Part shown: positions 6,619-15,053 of the stretch, piece by piece | How the letters are laid out: the number at the start of each line of letters is the position of its first letter | Numbering within the stretch: position 1 is the stretch's first letter | Virus record (IMG/VR): IMGVR_UViG_3300022911_000005 | Location: 1-52,093 of that record | Direction: 5' to 3' (one strand) | DNA from: a virus | DNA: 52,093 nt | The notes under the pieces: generated by a model | The model's input: only the letters and a program-made list of their open reading frames with translations | What the model was told of the DNA's origin: nothing | The model's database searches: none | Position numbers and translations under genes: made by a program

Positions 6619-7667
6619 GCTACATCGAACAAATAGTAGGACTATCAGGAACAACAGACCCAGCACCGCAAGCGGGTGTAAGGTTAGTTAATACGCTTCC
6701 TATTATTTCAGATTCATTTGCTATTGCTATTGCTAAACTAGACGATGCTAGTCCAATAAATGACGTTTGGAACAGGACAATAGAAAACGCTGAAGCAAAA
6801 CTAAATATAGATTTGTACAGCGAACTAATGAAAGATTTAAGGTTCAGGCAAATGATGGCTAGAACTACTAACTTTGGTTATTCTTCGGGTGCAAGTAGAG
6901 TACAGAGTGAAAGATGGGAGGGGGCAAGATTCAGGGCCAACAAACAAGAGAATACCAAGCTATCAATCAGACAAATTTATGTATCAGGCACAGGCTCTTT
7001 TAATTGGAAGATATTCGATTTAACTACTAATACTATTTTATTTCAATCCTCAACCCCTACAGTAATAACAGGAGAAGGATATATAGATATTAAAAAAGAT
7101 ATTCCTTTATCTAAATTACAGAATGATATTTTAGTCGCTGTAGATTGTACCAATATAGACTTAAACCCTATTGATGGCAACAAAGGTTTCTTCTCAGACA
7201 ATTGCGGTGGATATAATGTTTCGGTAACCTCTGGTTATATCTTTGAGGCACAAACGAAAGTTGCTGCTAACTTTACCACATCTAACTGTTATGTTCATGT
7301 AATAGCCGAAATATCAAGCGACATGAATAGTGTAATAGAGCAGAACGTAGATTTGTTCAGAGAATGTGCCTGGCATTTGTGCGGACATTTGCTACTAAGT
7401 GAATCGTTAAGTACCGATAAATTTAACTGGTGGACTAACACAAACAGGGTTGTAAGAAGCGATGAGGCAGACAGGCAATACAATGAATACCACGAGTATT
7501 TATGTAAGCTAGTACAGCCTATTTTAATGCGTTTAAATACGACGAATATAGTAGAAGACAAAGACGTAACAGAGAAGCTAGGCATTCATACCGCTAGTTT
7601 ATTGCCTAGTGAATATTATTTAAGAAACTATGAAGTATTAAATTCACAAGATTATCCAATGTATTGA
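6615..7667 (+). CDS. Virion or connector protein, 350 aa
   Basis: The N-terminus (MSYIEQIVGLSGTTDPAPQA) and C-terminus (helical, WHLCGHLLLSESLSTDKFNW and KLVQPILMRLN) flank a central beta region with FNWKIFDLTTNTILFQSSTP. No recognised family. Its place between terL and the HK97 gp10-like gene makes a head-tail connector or neck protein plausible; this is inference from position only. Confidence 0.6.
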   Translation: MSYIEQIVGLSGTTDPAPQAGVRLVNTLPIISDSFAIAIAKLDDASPINDVWNRTIENAEAKLNIDLYSELMKDLRFRQMMARTTNFGYSSGASRVQSERWEGARFRANKQENTKLSIRQIYVSGTGSFNWKIFDLTTNTILFQSSTPTVITGEGYIDIKKDIPLSKLQNDILVAVDCTNIDLNPIDGNKGFFSDNCGGYNVSVTSGYIFEAQTKVAANFTTSNCYVHVIAEISSDMNSVIEQNVDLFRECAWHLCGHLLLSESLSTDKFNWWTNTNRVVRSDEADRQYNEYHEYLCKLVQPILMRLNTTNIVEDKDVTEKLGIHTASLLPSEYYLRNYEVLNSQDYPMY

Positions 7668-7668
7668 T

Positions 7669-7839
7669 ATGAAAAAATATAGAATAATGTGTTCCGAAAC
7701 AGTTGTCGTAGAAGTAAAAGGCATTTTAAAGTTAGGTGTAGACCTGAATGGGAACGATAGCGTGTCGTATCTTTATAATGAAGACAAGCAAATTGTAGCA
7801 GTAGTGCCAAAGTCTTGTTTAATCTATGCTATTGACTAA
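7669..7839 (+). CDS. Hypothetical protein, 56 aa
   Basis: ATG 7669 to TAA 7837-7839. Starts MKKYRIMCSETVVVEVKGIL and ends VVPKSCLIYAID. Beta-rich: strands alternate with N-G turns. No family recognised. Spacing of one base from the upstream stop and overlap with the next small gene support translation. Confidence 0.55.
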   Translation: MKKYRIMCSETVVVEVKGILKLGVDLNGNDSVSYLYNEDKQIVAVVPKSCLIYAID

Positions 7840-7933
7840 TCAATTTATAATAGTTACCTTAGGGTTTATTATAGCAATAGGGTTTTCTTTTTGGTTAGGT
7901 TGTAAGATTGATAAATTTATAGATAAGATATGA
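7826..7933 (+). CDS. Single-span membrane peptide, 35 aa
   Basis: MLLTNQFIIVTLGFIIAIGF followed by SFWLGCKIDKFIDKI: one hydrophobic helix of about 20 residues with a basic C-terminal tail. Overlaps both neighbours, with an ATGA junction into 7930. A tiny membrane protein inside the connector block is odd; it could be a holin-like or exclusion peptide, but there is no direct evidence. Confidence 0.5.
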   Translation: MLLTNQFIIVTLGFIIAIGFSFWLGCKIDKFIDKI

Positions 7934-8184
7934 AACCTTTAGAATTTTTAATAGACAACCCAAACAATCCTTATACTGAAAGCGTAAGGGAAAAGTACTC
8001 TAAAATGTCGCCACAGGCTCAAGAACGTTTTCAAGGCATTGTAAGAGAAGTAGAATCTAAAATTATCGAAGACTTATTCTTTAAATGTCCGGTAGAAAAT
8101 GTAGGTAAAAACGCATATTATGATTCAAATAATAACACCTCTCGACAAGATTCAGCAGACCCTAAAGAATCTGAAAGATGCTGA
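7930..8184 (+). CDS. Hypothetical protein, 84 aa
   Basis: MKPLEFLIDNPNNPYTESVR, then a helical EKYSKMSPQAQERFQGIVRE. The last 20 residues (from NNNTSRQDS) are read in the 65 bases that overlap the start of the next gene and look low in complexity. Family not recognised. Confidence 0.6.
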   Translation: MKPLEFLIDNPNNPYTESVREKYSKMSPQAQERFQGIVREVESKIIEDLFFKCPVENVGKNAYYDSNNNTSRQDSADPKESERC

Positions 8185-8587
8185 AAATGCTATTCCTGAG
8201 ATTATATTTGAGGGTGCTAAGAAGTCAGCCGATGCAGTAAGAGACAGAGTAGAGGGGCAAGGTTTAGCAACTAATGGAAGTTTTTTAGATACACCTTCAA
8301 GTAACCCAATTGGCAGATATGGACAAAGACACGGAAAAGAAAGACAAGAAAAAGGATTGCAAACACAAATCGTGTCTCTTGGCTTCACAGAACAAATGTG
8401 GAACTCATGGACAGAAGAGCAAAACGGACTTGAAACGGGTGTAGGTTTTGATAATGAAGAGGCAAGGTTTAAGGCTAAAGCAAATGAAGACTTATACGAC
8501 ACGCCAATATTTCCACCTTCCGAACAAGAGATTAAAGACGCAGGTAAGTTTATAATGGATATGTTTAACGAAAAGATGAAACAATAA
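8120..8587 (+). CDS. HK97 gp10-like head-tail joining protein, 155 aa
   Basis: N-terminal helices DKIQQTLKNLKDAENAIPEI and FEGAKKSADAVRDRV, then a Gly/Ser-rich stretch, a beta segment (GLQTQIVSLGFTEQMWNSW) and a C-terminal helix. The pattern of a long amphipathic helix followed by K-S-A-D-x-V-R resembles gp10/tail-completion proteins. Position before the chaperones and tape measure agrees. Assignment is by pattern and context only. Confidence 0.55.
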   Translation: MIQIITPLDKIQQTLKNLKDAENAIPEIIFEGAKKSADAVRDRVEGQGLATNGSFLDTPSSNPIGRYGQRHGKERQEKGLQTQIVSLGFTEQMWNSWTEEQNGLETGVGFDNEEARFKAKANEDLYDTPIFPPSEQEIKDAGKFIMDMFNEKMKQ

Positions 8588-8697
8588 CGGCATGTAGCTC
8601 AGCTTGGGAGAGCAACGTACGAGAGGGTCAGTAGAGTGCGCGCTTTATACTGATGAGGTACTACGAAGGTCGGGCGGTTCGATTCCCCCTGTGTCGA
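8588..8697 (+). tRNA. tRNA-like element with an expanded anticodon loop
   Basis: Acceptor CGGCATG (8588-8594) pairs over all 7 positions with TGTGTCG (8690-8696), three of them G-U. The D arm GCTC/GAGC has a normal GG-containing loop. The T arm GGCGG-TTCGATT-CCCCC has one C-C mismatch. The anticodon stem can only be CGTA/TACG, enclosing about 41 bases instead of 7. Inside lies a hairpin, GTCAGTAGAG and CTTTATACTGAT around TGCGCG. No anticodon can be assigned and no CCA is encoded. It fills the gap between two genes. It could be a tRNA-derived structure, a tRNA with an insertion, or a decayed tRNA. Confidence 0.45.
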
Positions 8698-8709
8698 CAA
8701 ATAAAATTT

Positions 8710-9258
8710 ATGTACTTAAAAGACCAAATAGCACTAATAGACCAGCAGATAGGCTTACAACTGCCTAAAGAATGTGGCATAACTGACAGATGGAACGTGA
8801 AGTATCACGGCCTTTGTCGGGAAATGACTATTCAGAACAACCTAAGAGATGAAAAGGGCAATAAAGCACTATTGGGACTGATTGGAGAAGATGAAGACGG
8901 AAAGTTTTACAAGGTAACGATTGACGACCAGTACGATGTACAAATTATGCACGTACCACAATCAAATACCCCCTCTATTTTTCTTACATGGGGTTCTTAC
9001 TATGAAACCAATCTGAACTATGAAATGAAATTAGTTTACATTGGCAAAAAAAAGACAGTATTTGAGAGAATAAAGAAAGCTTTAGAAAACACACCTGATA
9101 CGCTTTTCAGACGTGCTAATTATGATACTGAGTCAGTGATGCGAAATGATGTAAAGATACAAGTCGGCACAGATAAAAACTACCCGCCCGAATACTGGGC
9201 ATTTACTATTTATTACGGAGTTAATGAAATTGAACCTATAATTGAAGATGAAGAATGA
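8710..9258 (+). CDS. Probable tail terminator or connector protein, 182 aa
   Basis: ATG 8710 follows the tRNA-like element; the frame is open further upstream, but that part would be read through the RNA element. Starts MYLKDQIALIDQQIGLQLPK, then several strands and a helix (KTVFERIKKALENT), ending in an acidic tail (NEIEPIIEDEE). No family recognised with confidence. Lies two genes before the chaperone gene, where tail terminators usually sit. Confidence 0.6.
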   Translation: MYLKDQIALIDQQIGLQLPKECGITDRWNVKYHGLCREMTIQNNLRDEKGNKALLGLIGEDEDGKFYKVTIDDQYDVQIMHVPQSNTPSIFLTWGSYYETNLNYEMKLVYIGKKKTVFERIKKALENTPDTLFRRANYDTESVMRNDVKIQVGTDKNYPPEYWAFTIYYGVNEIEPIIEDEE

Positions 9259-9401
9259 TTCATATACTAGAAAACACATACAAACACCCTGCCAGAAATT
9301 GGATGGTCACTAAGTTTTTTATGCAAACTTTTGGTAAAATCTATCAAAGAAGAATTGGAAACAATTTTCATCGCAAGAACAGACTAAACCCTAATTTATG
9401 A
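9255..9401 (+). CDS. Hypothetical basic protein, 48 aa
   Basis: ATG 9255 overlaps the previous stop (ATGA), and TGA 9399-9401 overlaps the next start in the same way. Strongly basic: MIHILENTYKHPARNWMVTK, then QRRIGNNFHRKNRLNPNL. No family recognised; double coupling supports it. Confidence 0.6.
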   Translation: MIHILENTYKHPARNWMVTKFFMQTFGKIYQRRIGNNFHRKNRLNPNL

Positions 9402-10114
9402 ATAGCATTTTCAAAGAACTATTAGACAGTGGAAGAATAGACCCGAACCCTATTTTTGAGTGTACGAGTGACGGAGTGACAAGAAAGGCGTATAAGTTTG
9501 CAGACGGACACGTAATGATGTCACAAAGCAGATTTGAGGATATAGGGGAAGTGATGAAGGCTTATTCTGCCTTTGATTTAGAGTATGACGATGTAAGTTT
9601 ATATTTTGGCATAGTAAAGAATAACTTAAAACGGGCTATGTCTGACTATAGACATGATGCAGATTCGGCAATTGAGTTGATGCAACAAGTCTTAAAGTAT
9701 ACCGACGAAATAGAAGCGAGAAGAGAATTTAAAGTACCATTAGCACAAAGTTTTGATTTGTTAAGTTTTGGAGCAATTGAAGAAGATGAAAACCCTTTGG
9801 TTTATAACCACGCTTATAACAAAGAGAAGGTAAAAAGGTGGAAAAAAGATTTAGACGTTGAAAAAAAAAGGATATTCTTAATAGAAATGCTACCGAGATT
9901 TCCAATCTTTTCGCCATTGTTAGAGCTGGGTTCCCTCAAATCTTTGACGGTTCAAGCGATGTTGGAAAATACCAGCTTACAGATTCTATGGCATGGACGC
10001 GGCATGAGTGGTCTCTCGCCAGAGATAGTTGGTATTTTGGAATCTCAGATGGAAAAATCGAAACTAGAGATAGATTACTTAACGGAACTGTCGAGGATTA
10101 CCACAGATACGTAA
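9398..10114 (+). CDS. Tail assembly chaperone, short form (gpG-like), 238 aa
   Basis: Located immediately before the tape measure, where siphophages encode two overlapping chaperones joined by a frameshift. Residues 1-157 look like real protein (MNSIFKELLDSGRIDPNPIF, KFADGHVMMSQSRFEDIG). After the A9G run at 9861-9870 the zero frame continues to 10114 with less protein-like sequence (LPRFPIFSPLLELGSLKSL). The -1 frame over the same bases reads as well-formed protein. No sequence homology to known gpG was recognised; the role is from context. Confidence 0.65.
   Translation: MNSIFKELLDSGRIDPNPIFECTSDGVTRKAYKFADGHVMMSQSRFEDIGEVMKAYSAFDLEYDDVSLYFGIVKNNLKRAMSDYRHDADSAIELMQQVLKYTDEIEARREFKVPLAQSFDLLSFGAIEEDENPLVYNHAYNKEKVKRWKKDLDVEKKRIFLIEMLPRFPIFSPLLELGSLKSLTVQAMLENTSLQILWHGRGMSGLSPEIVGILESQMEKSKLEIDYLTELSRITTDT
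9861..9870 (+). other. Candidate -1 frameshift site (A9G)
   Basis: Nine A then G. In the zero frame the codons are GAA-AAA-AAA-AGG, so A-AAA-AAA is a proper X-XXY-YYZ heptamer. A -1 slip opens 105 further codons. A homopolymer sequencing error of one A would give the same picture. Confidence 0.55.
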
Positions 10115-10182
10115 ACCAGTGGATAACAGATAAGAAGAATAAGGCTAAGAAGCCACAACCGCAGCAAGAATGGCAGACATAG
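9861..10182 (+). CDS. Tail chaperone extension reached by -1 frameshift (gpT-like)
   Basis: Slipping back one base on A-AAA-AAA at 9862-9868 joins residue 157 of the 9398 gene to the frame starting at 9868 and ending TAG 10180-10182. It gives a fusion of about 261 residues. The extension reads KDILNRNATEISNLF, then FPQIFDGSSDVGKYQLTDSM, then HEWSLARDSWYFGI, with Trp- and Tyr-rich helices, and overlaps the tape-measure start. An internal ATG at 9988 exists but would omit well-formed upstream sequence. Confidence 0.6.
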
Positions 10183-13100
10183 TATATGAGTATATATTTC
10201 GGGGAGTGCCACAGTTTCAAGACGTACAAAATGAACTTCTTGAAATTATTACGCTTAATGAAAAACTAAAACTACAGGATACTCAGAACAGGCAAGCCGC
10301 CAAAGAAGCCGCCGCCGCAAGAAAACAAGCCGCAGAAGAAGCCAAACAAGCAGTAATAAGCCAGATAAACGCCGAATTGGGAATCAAGAAAGGACTTGAA
10401 GATCAGATAGGTATTATTGAGCAGCTACGCCAAAGAATCAAGATTTTAAAATCTGAAAGAGAGTCAGCCAATAACGTAGAATCTATTCTCACCTACAATA
10501 AGGCTCTACAAGCAAGTCAAACCGAACTAAATAAGCTAACTGGCGTAACTGATAAGTTTCGCGGGTCTAATGGCTTCTGGCAGGATTTAAAAGGGCAAAT
10601 ATTTGCAGCTTTAGCTGTTGGGCAAGTGGTAGAATGGGGCAAAGCATTGGTTACTAATGAAGCCTATTTAGAATCTCAAAGACTAGCTTTAAGGAACGTA
10701 ATTAAATCGCAGGAAGATTACGCAAATAGCTTAGCTTTTCTCAATAACTTATCCAATAAATACGGGCAGGATATAACCGTATTGACACAATCGTATAAAA
10801 GTTTTGTTGCAGCATCTGAAGAATCTGGACTTTCATTAAAAGAAAGAAACCGGATTTATGAATCTATTGTAAAAAGTGGGGCAGCTTTAAATCTGACTAA
10901 CGATCAGATACAGGGCTCTTTGAATGCGGTTGCTCAGATGTTCTCTAAGGGTAACGTACAGGCGGAAGAACTAAGAGGTCAATTAGGGGAAAGGTTGCCA
11001 GGTGCATTCGGATTAGCCGCTAAAGCATTAGGGGTAACGGAAAGTAAGCTAAATGACATGCTAAAGCAAGGGCAAGTCTTAGCGAAAGACTTACTCCCTT
11101 TGCTTGCTACTGAACTGGAGAAAACCTATGGAAGCAAGGCCGCTAACAATGTCAATACGCTGGCGGGCGCATCTAATAGATATTTTAATGCAGTAAAAGA
11201 GTATTTTGGAGAAATAAATAAGAATTACGGTATTACACAAAAGTTCGTCGCTAGTTTTAACTTTCTGGCTGACAATTTAGGAGAGGTAGTTAATGTACTT
11301 GGCACTGTTTTAACCACACTAGGATTATATATAGCCTCAACAAAAGCCGCAGGGGTAGCAAGTGCCGCATGGACTGCCATAGAGAAAATAGGGTTAATTG
11401 TAAGAGGCGAAGCTATATTGGCTACTGAAGCACTAACGGGTGCAACAATTGTACAAACAGAATCTCAAATAGCCGCTACGACTGCCGCCAAAGCCTTTAA
11501 TAGTGCCTTACTTTCCAATCCAATTGGATTAGCCGTTTTAGCGATTGGCACACTGGTAACTGCATATCAGTTATACAATGCCGCTCAAGAAGATGCCACA
11601 GAAGCGCAAGAGAAACTTAATAAACAAATAAGTGATGCAATTGCGCCCTTAGAACTTCAAAAAAGGGAATTTAATCTTTTGGCTAACGAGGTATTGAAAG
11701 GGGTTGTGCCACTACAACAGCAATACGAAACATTAGAAGCTCTTAAAAAGCAATATCCTGACCTTTTAAAAGGTATATCTAATCTTACAGAGGCCGAAAA
11801 GGTGCTGAATGAAAACAAGATTAAAGTAAACGCGCAGGATGATTATAGATTAGGAAAGTTAGAGCTATTAAAACAGAAATACCCAGAACAGTTAGCCGGA
11901 ATTAACAACCTGAAAGATGCCGAACAGAAACTAAGCGGTATACTAAAAGAGGTTAATGCGGATTTTGCTGTAAGGGCTTTGTTGTTAGAGGCAGATATTA
12001 AATATAATATCAATAAAGAAAAAGCAACTAATCTGATAAAAGACCAGATTACGGCCGAACAACAATTAGGCAATGTAAGAAAATCACTTGCAGTAGAGTT
12101 AAAGAATAACCTGGAGGGGCGTGAGGATTTGATAGCGGCATTAAAAGAAGAGCAGAAACAATTAGAGGGAACAATCAGGGCGCAAAAAAACGGAGTCGTA
12201 AACTTGATAGGGGTTAATCAAAGTCTTACTAAATTACAAGACGATCAGCGAAAGAAGCTAAAATATAATTATGACGAAGAAGTAAAAATAGTAAAGGATG
12301 GCGAAGGTAAAAAGTCTAAAGAGAAAATAGATTCGGCTAAAACCCTAGCTTTGATTCAGGAAAAATCAGATAACGACGCCTATGAAAAAACGCGCGCAAC
12401 AGAACAAAAAACACTTTCCCTACAACGTGATATTGACGTTCAACGTATCAAGGATTCAAAAGCAAGTGCAGATAAAAAAGCGGCTCAGATATTAAAAGTA
12501 GAAGAGGAATACTTCGCCAAATCCTCGCAACTGACTAATAAATATGATACACAGGAAGATAAAGAGCAGGATAAATTAAGAAAGCAAAGACTAGACTTTC
12601 AAAAATCGTTCGACGACAATGTTATCAAATCGAAAGAAAGTCAGGCGGATAGAAGCGTTAAGATAGCAGGGAAAGAGAAAAAAGAACTTGATGCCTTAGA
12701 CAGAAAGGCGGCTAAAGATTCTAATGAATTACAAGTGCAAAAGAACGAATTGGCTGAAAAGCTAAGGGTATTAGATTTAATAGCCAATGCAAAGACCGCA
12801 AAAGAAGTAACTACCATTCAAAGGACTGAACAAGAAAAACAATTGAGGGACTTAAAAGAACATTATGCCTTAAATCTTCAATTGGCAAATATTCGTCTTA
12901 GTCAGATAAAAGAACAGTACGGTGAAGAATCGGAAGAATACAAGAAACAAAGAAACGTCGTAATAGGGTACGAGCAGAGTTTTGTAGTCGTTTCTATTTC
13001 CTTGATTGATTTTTTAACAGAAAAACAAAAGCAAGCCTACAAGACCAGAGCGCAGGACGCGCAAGAAGCATTGGGCTTTATATTAGACGCTACCGAAGCA

Positions 13101-15053
13101 TTTGGAAGTCTATTAGAGAAAACGATAGACGATTCTATGACTGATACCAGTAATTTGGTGCAGCAGGAGAACGCTAAAATAGCCAAAGAAACGCTCAATT
13201 CGTTTAAAAACATAATTAGCGGAATAGGGCGTTTGGCTTCTGGGGACATTGTGGGAGGTGCAATAAGTTTAATTGGTGGATTGGTTGAGGGCATTAACTC
13301 TTTAGGCAATAGCGCGGAAAGGTTAGCCGAGGCAAGGATGCAACAGTCTATTGCTTTGCTTAACGAGTACCTGACAGAAGTACGTTCGGACATAGACGAG
13401 ATAGTAAGTTATTTTGACAAAATCAAAGAAGTATACAATTTGGCTAATGATGCTAAACTTCCTGACTACGGCGCAAACAGTGCAAAGGAAGCGATTGAAA
13501 ACGAAATCAAGAGGGGTGAAGCGATACAGGAAAATTACAACAAAGCGGTTGATGCTGAAAACAGGTTACACGAAACCACCATTGCTAATATCAATGATAA
13601 GTACGGCAAGCTAGAAGCGAATGAAGACACCTATCATAATACGCAAGTACAAAACATTGACGATGCCTATGCAAAGGACGTAAACAAAGAAAAAGAAAGG
13701 CATGACACTGCTATTAAAAATATCAACGATCAGTATGATTTAGAGGTAGCAAAAATCAATGCTAAGTATGATTTAATCAGTACAAAGGCCGAACAGCAGT
13801 ACAATAAAGAGACTTTAGCAATTACTAGCGCAGGTACTGCACAGTTAGAGGCTTTAATAAAGAACGAACAAAGCCTAAACAGTGTAAGAGAGGAATTTGC
13901 AGCCAAAAGGCAATATATTAATGAAACTTTCGCATTAGCCAATAAACAACTAACCGCCGAATCTAGTCAGGCAGAAATAGACGCGGTAAATGCAGCAATA
14001 AAGGCCAGAGATTCCGCGCTCGCTGAACTACAGAGCCAGTACAATGACGAATTAGTATTAATTGCCAACGCAGAGGGGCAAAAAAGAAAGGAATACAGCG
14101 CAACCGAATTGATTCAGAAAACGATTCGAGAAAATCTTGATAAAGCCGCTTTGAAATTTGAAGCAGACGAAATTCAACGGACTAAAGACAGGACGGAAGA
14201 AATAGTAAAAGCCGAAAAAGACAAAAATACAGCCCTTTTAGCTGAAACAGCAATATATAATACTAATCTTGTTGCTTTAGAAGTAACCAAAAATAAAGAC
14301 TTACTGGATGAAAGTATCAGGCATAACACTGCTATATTTGATATAGAGGCTAAAAGAAGAGTAGATACGGAACAGGCAGTAGCTTTGCATAATGACACAC
14401 TACAAAAGCTAGCTATTGACAAGGATACTGCTATCGCCGAAAGTGCTGTGCGGCTAACAACTCTTTTGCAAATACAAGCCCTATTGATAGAACAAGCCCT
14501 AGCCAATAGCGCAGCAAAAGGAACAGAGGCATATCAAGCACTTGAAGCAGAATTGCAACGGGTAAAGGCATTGTTGGAACAAATAACAGGAGGGACATAC
14601 ACCCCTTTCAATCCTTTCCCTGCTTTTCCTCCAGGAGAAATTCCAGTCCCGCCAATAATACCGCCTTTTGACCCTATTACAGTACCTAGAATTGCTAAAG
14701 GGGTTGATAGATTGCCAAATTATAGCGGGGTTATAGGCATAGACACACAACCGGCTATGTTAAATACAGGCGAAAGGGTTATGACTACCGAAATGAATGA
14801 CGGATTAAAACAGTTTTTCGGCAAGGATATGACTAATAAGCAGCTATTCAATTACATCGTCAATCCTAATTACGAGTATATTTCTAACATAGGAAAAGTA
14901 AAGCCTAGTGGGAATAAAGACGTAGTGGATGCGCTAAATGGAGTGAAAAAAGAATTTGGCAAACTAGAACAGGTTAAAATTATTATGAACAATGGCGTAC
15001 CTGATATAGAAAAAAGAAGTTCAGACAGAATGATTAAAAGAATAAGATTATAA
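10170..15053 (+). CDS. tmp: Tail tape measure protein, 1627 aa
   Basis: Sets tail length and helps DNA entry. Residues about 150-350 match the tape-measure N-terminal domain: YGQDITVLTQSYKSFVAA, LTNDQIQGSLNAVAQMFSKG, QAEELRGQLGERLPGAFGLA. Hydrophobic segments lie near 370-475 (LGEVVNVLGTVLTTLGLYIA). Long Lys/Glu/Ala coiled coils follow, including NINDKYGK-type imperfect repeats near 1130-1210. The C-terminus is Pro-rich (FNPFPAFPPGEIPVPP), then GVIGIDTQPAMLNTGERVMT. At 0.15 nm per residue this would suit a tail of about 240 nm. The start overlaps the chaperone extension. Confidence 0.92.
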   Translation: MADIVYEYIFRGVPQFQDVQNELLEIITLNEKLKLQDTQNRQAAKEAAAARKQAAEEAKQAVISQINAELGIKKGLEDQIGIIEQLRQRIKILKSERESANNVESILTYNKALQASQTELNKLTGVTDKFRGSNGFWQDLKGQIFAALAVGQVVEWGKALVTNEAYLESQRLALRNVIKSQEDYANSLAFLNNLSNKYGQDITVLTQSYKSFVAASEESGLSLKERNRIYESIVKSGAALNLTNDQIQGSLNAVAQMFSKGNVQAEELRGQLGERLPGAFGLAAKALGVTESKLNDMLKQGQVLAKDLLPLLATELEKTYGSKAANNVNTLAGASNRYFNAVKEYFGEINKNYGITQKFVASFNFLADNLGEVVNVLGTVLTTLGLYIASTKAAGVASAAWTAIEKIGLIVRGEAILATEALTGATIVQTESQIAATTAAKAFNSALLSNPIGLAVLAIGTLVTAYQLYNAAQEDATEAQEKLNKQISDAIAPLELQKREFNLLANEVLKGVVPLQQQYETLEALKKQYPDLLKGISNLTEAEKVLNENKIKVNAQDDYRLGKLELLKQKYPEQLAGINNLKDAEQKLSGILKEVNADFAVRALLLEADIKYNINKEKATNLIKDQITAEQQLGNVRKSLAVELKNNLEGREDLIAALKEEQKQLEGTIRAQKNGVVNLIGVNQSLTKLQDDQRKKLKYNYDEEVKIVKDGEGKKSKEKIDSAKTLALIQEKSDNDAYEKTRATEQKTLSLQRDIDVQRIKDSKASADKKAAQILKVEEEYFAKSSQLTNKYDTQEDKEQDKLRKQRLDFQKSFDDNVIKSKESQADRSVKIAGKEKKELDALDRKAAKDSNELQVQKNELAEKLRVLDLIANAKTAKEVTTIQRTEQEKQLRDLKEHYALNLQLANIRLSQIKEQYGEESEEYKKQRNVVIGYEQSFVVVSISLIDFLTEKQKQAYKTRAQDAQEALGFILDATEAFGSLLEKTIDDSMTDTSNLVQQENAKIAKETLNSFKNIISGIGRLASGDIVGGAISLIGGLVEGINSLGNSAERLAEARMQQSIALLNEYLTEVRSDIDEIVSYFDKIKEVYNLANDAKLPDYGANSAKEAIENEIKRGEAIQENYNKAVDAENRLHETTIANINDKYGKLEANEDTYHNTQVQNIDDAYAKDVNKEKERHDTAIKNINDQYDLEVAKINAKYDLISTKAEQQYNKETLAITSAGTAQLEALIKNEQSLNSVREEFAAKRQYINETFALANKQLTAESSQAEIDAVNAAIKARDSALAELQSQYNDELVLIANAEGQKRKEYSATELIQKTIRENLDKAALKFEADEIQRTKDRTEEIVKAEKDKNTALLAETAIYNTNLVALEVTKNKDLLDESIRHNTAIFDIEAKRRVDTEQAVALHNDTLQKLAIDKDTAIAESAVRLTTLLQIQALLIEQALANSAAKGTEAYQALEAELQRVKALLEQITGGTYTPFNPFPAFPPGEIPVPPIIPPFDPITVPRIAKGVDRLPNYSGVIGIDTQPAMLNTGERVMTTEMNDGLKQFFGKDMTNKQLFNYIVNPNYEYISNIGKVKPSGNKDVVDALNGVKKEFGKLEQVKIIMNNGVPDIEKRSSDRMIKRIRL

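Noticed and set aside
8120-8184. Possible frameshift between the genes at 7930 and 8120
   Set aside because: The second gene has its own good ATG and there is no slippery heptamer in the overlap; simple gene overlap is enough.
8656-8684. Hammerhead ribozyme core-like string CTGATGAG ... CGAA
   Set aside because: The eight bases available for stem II pair poorly. No stem III with a UH cleavage site fits on either side, and CTGATG lies in the hairpin of the tRNA-like element. Probably coincidence.
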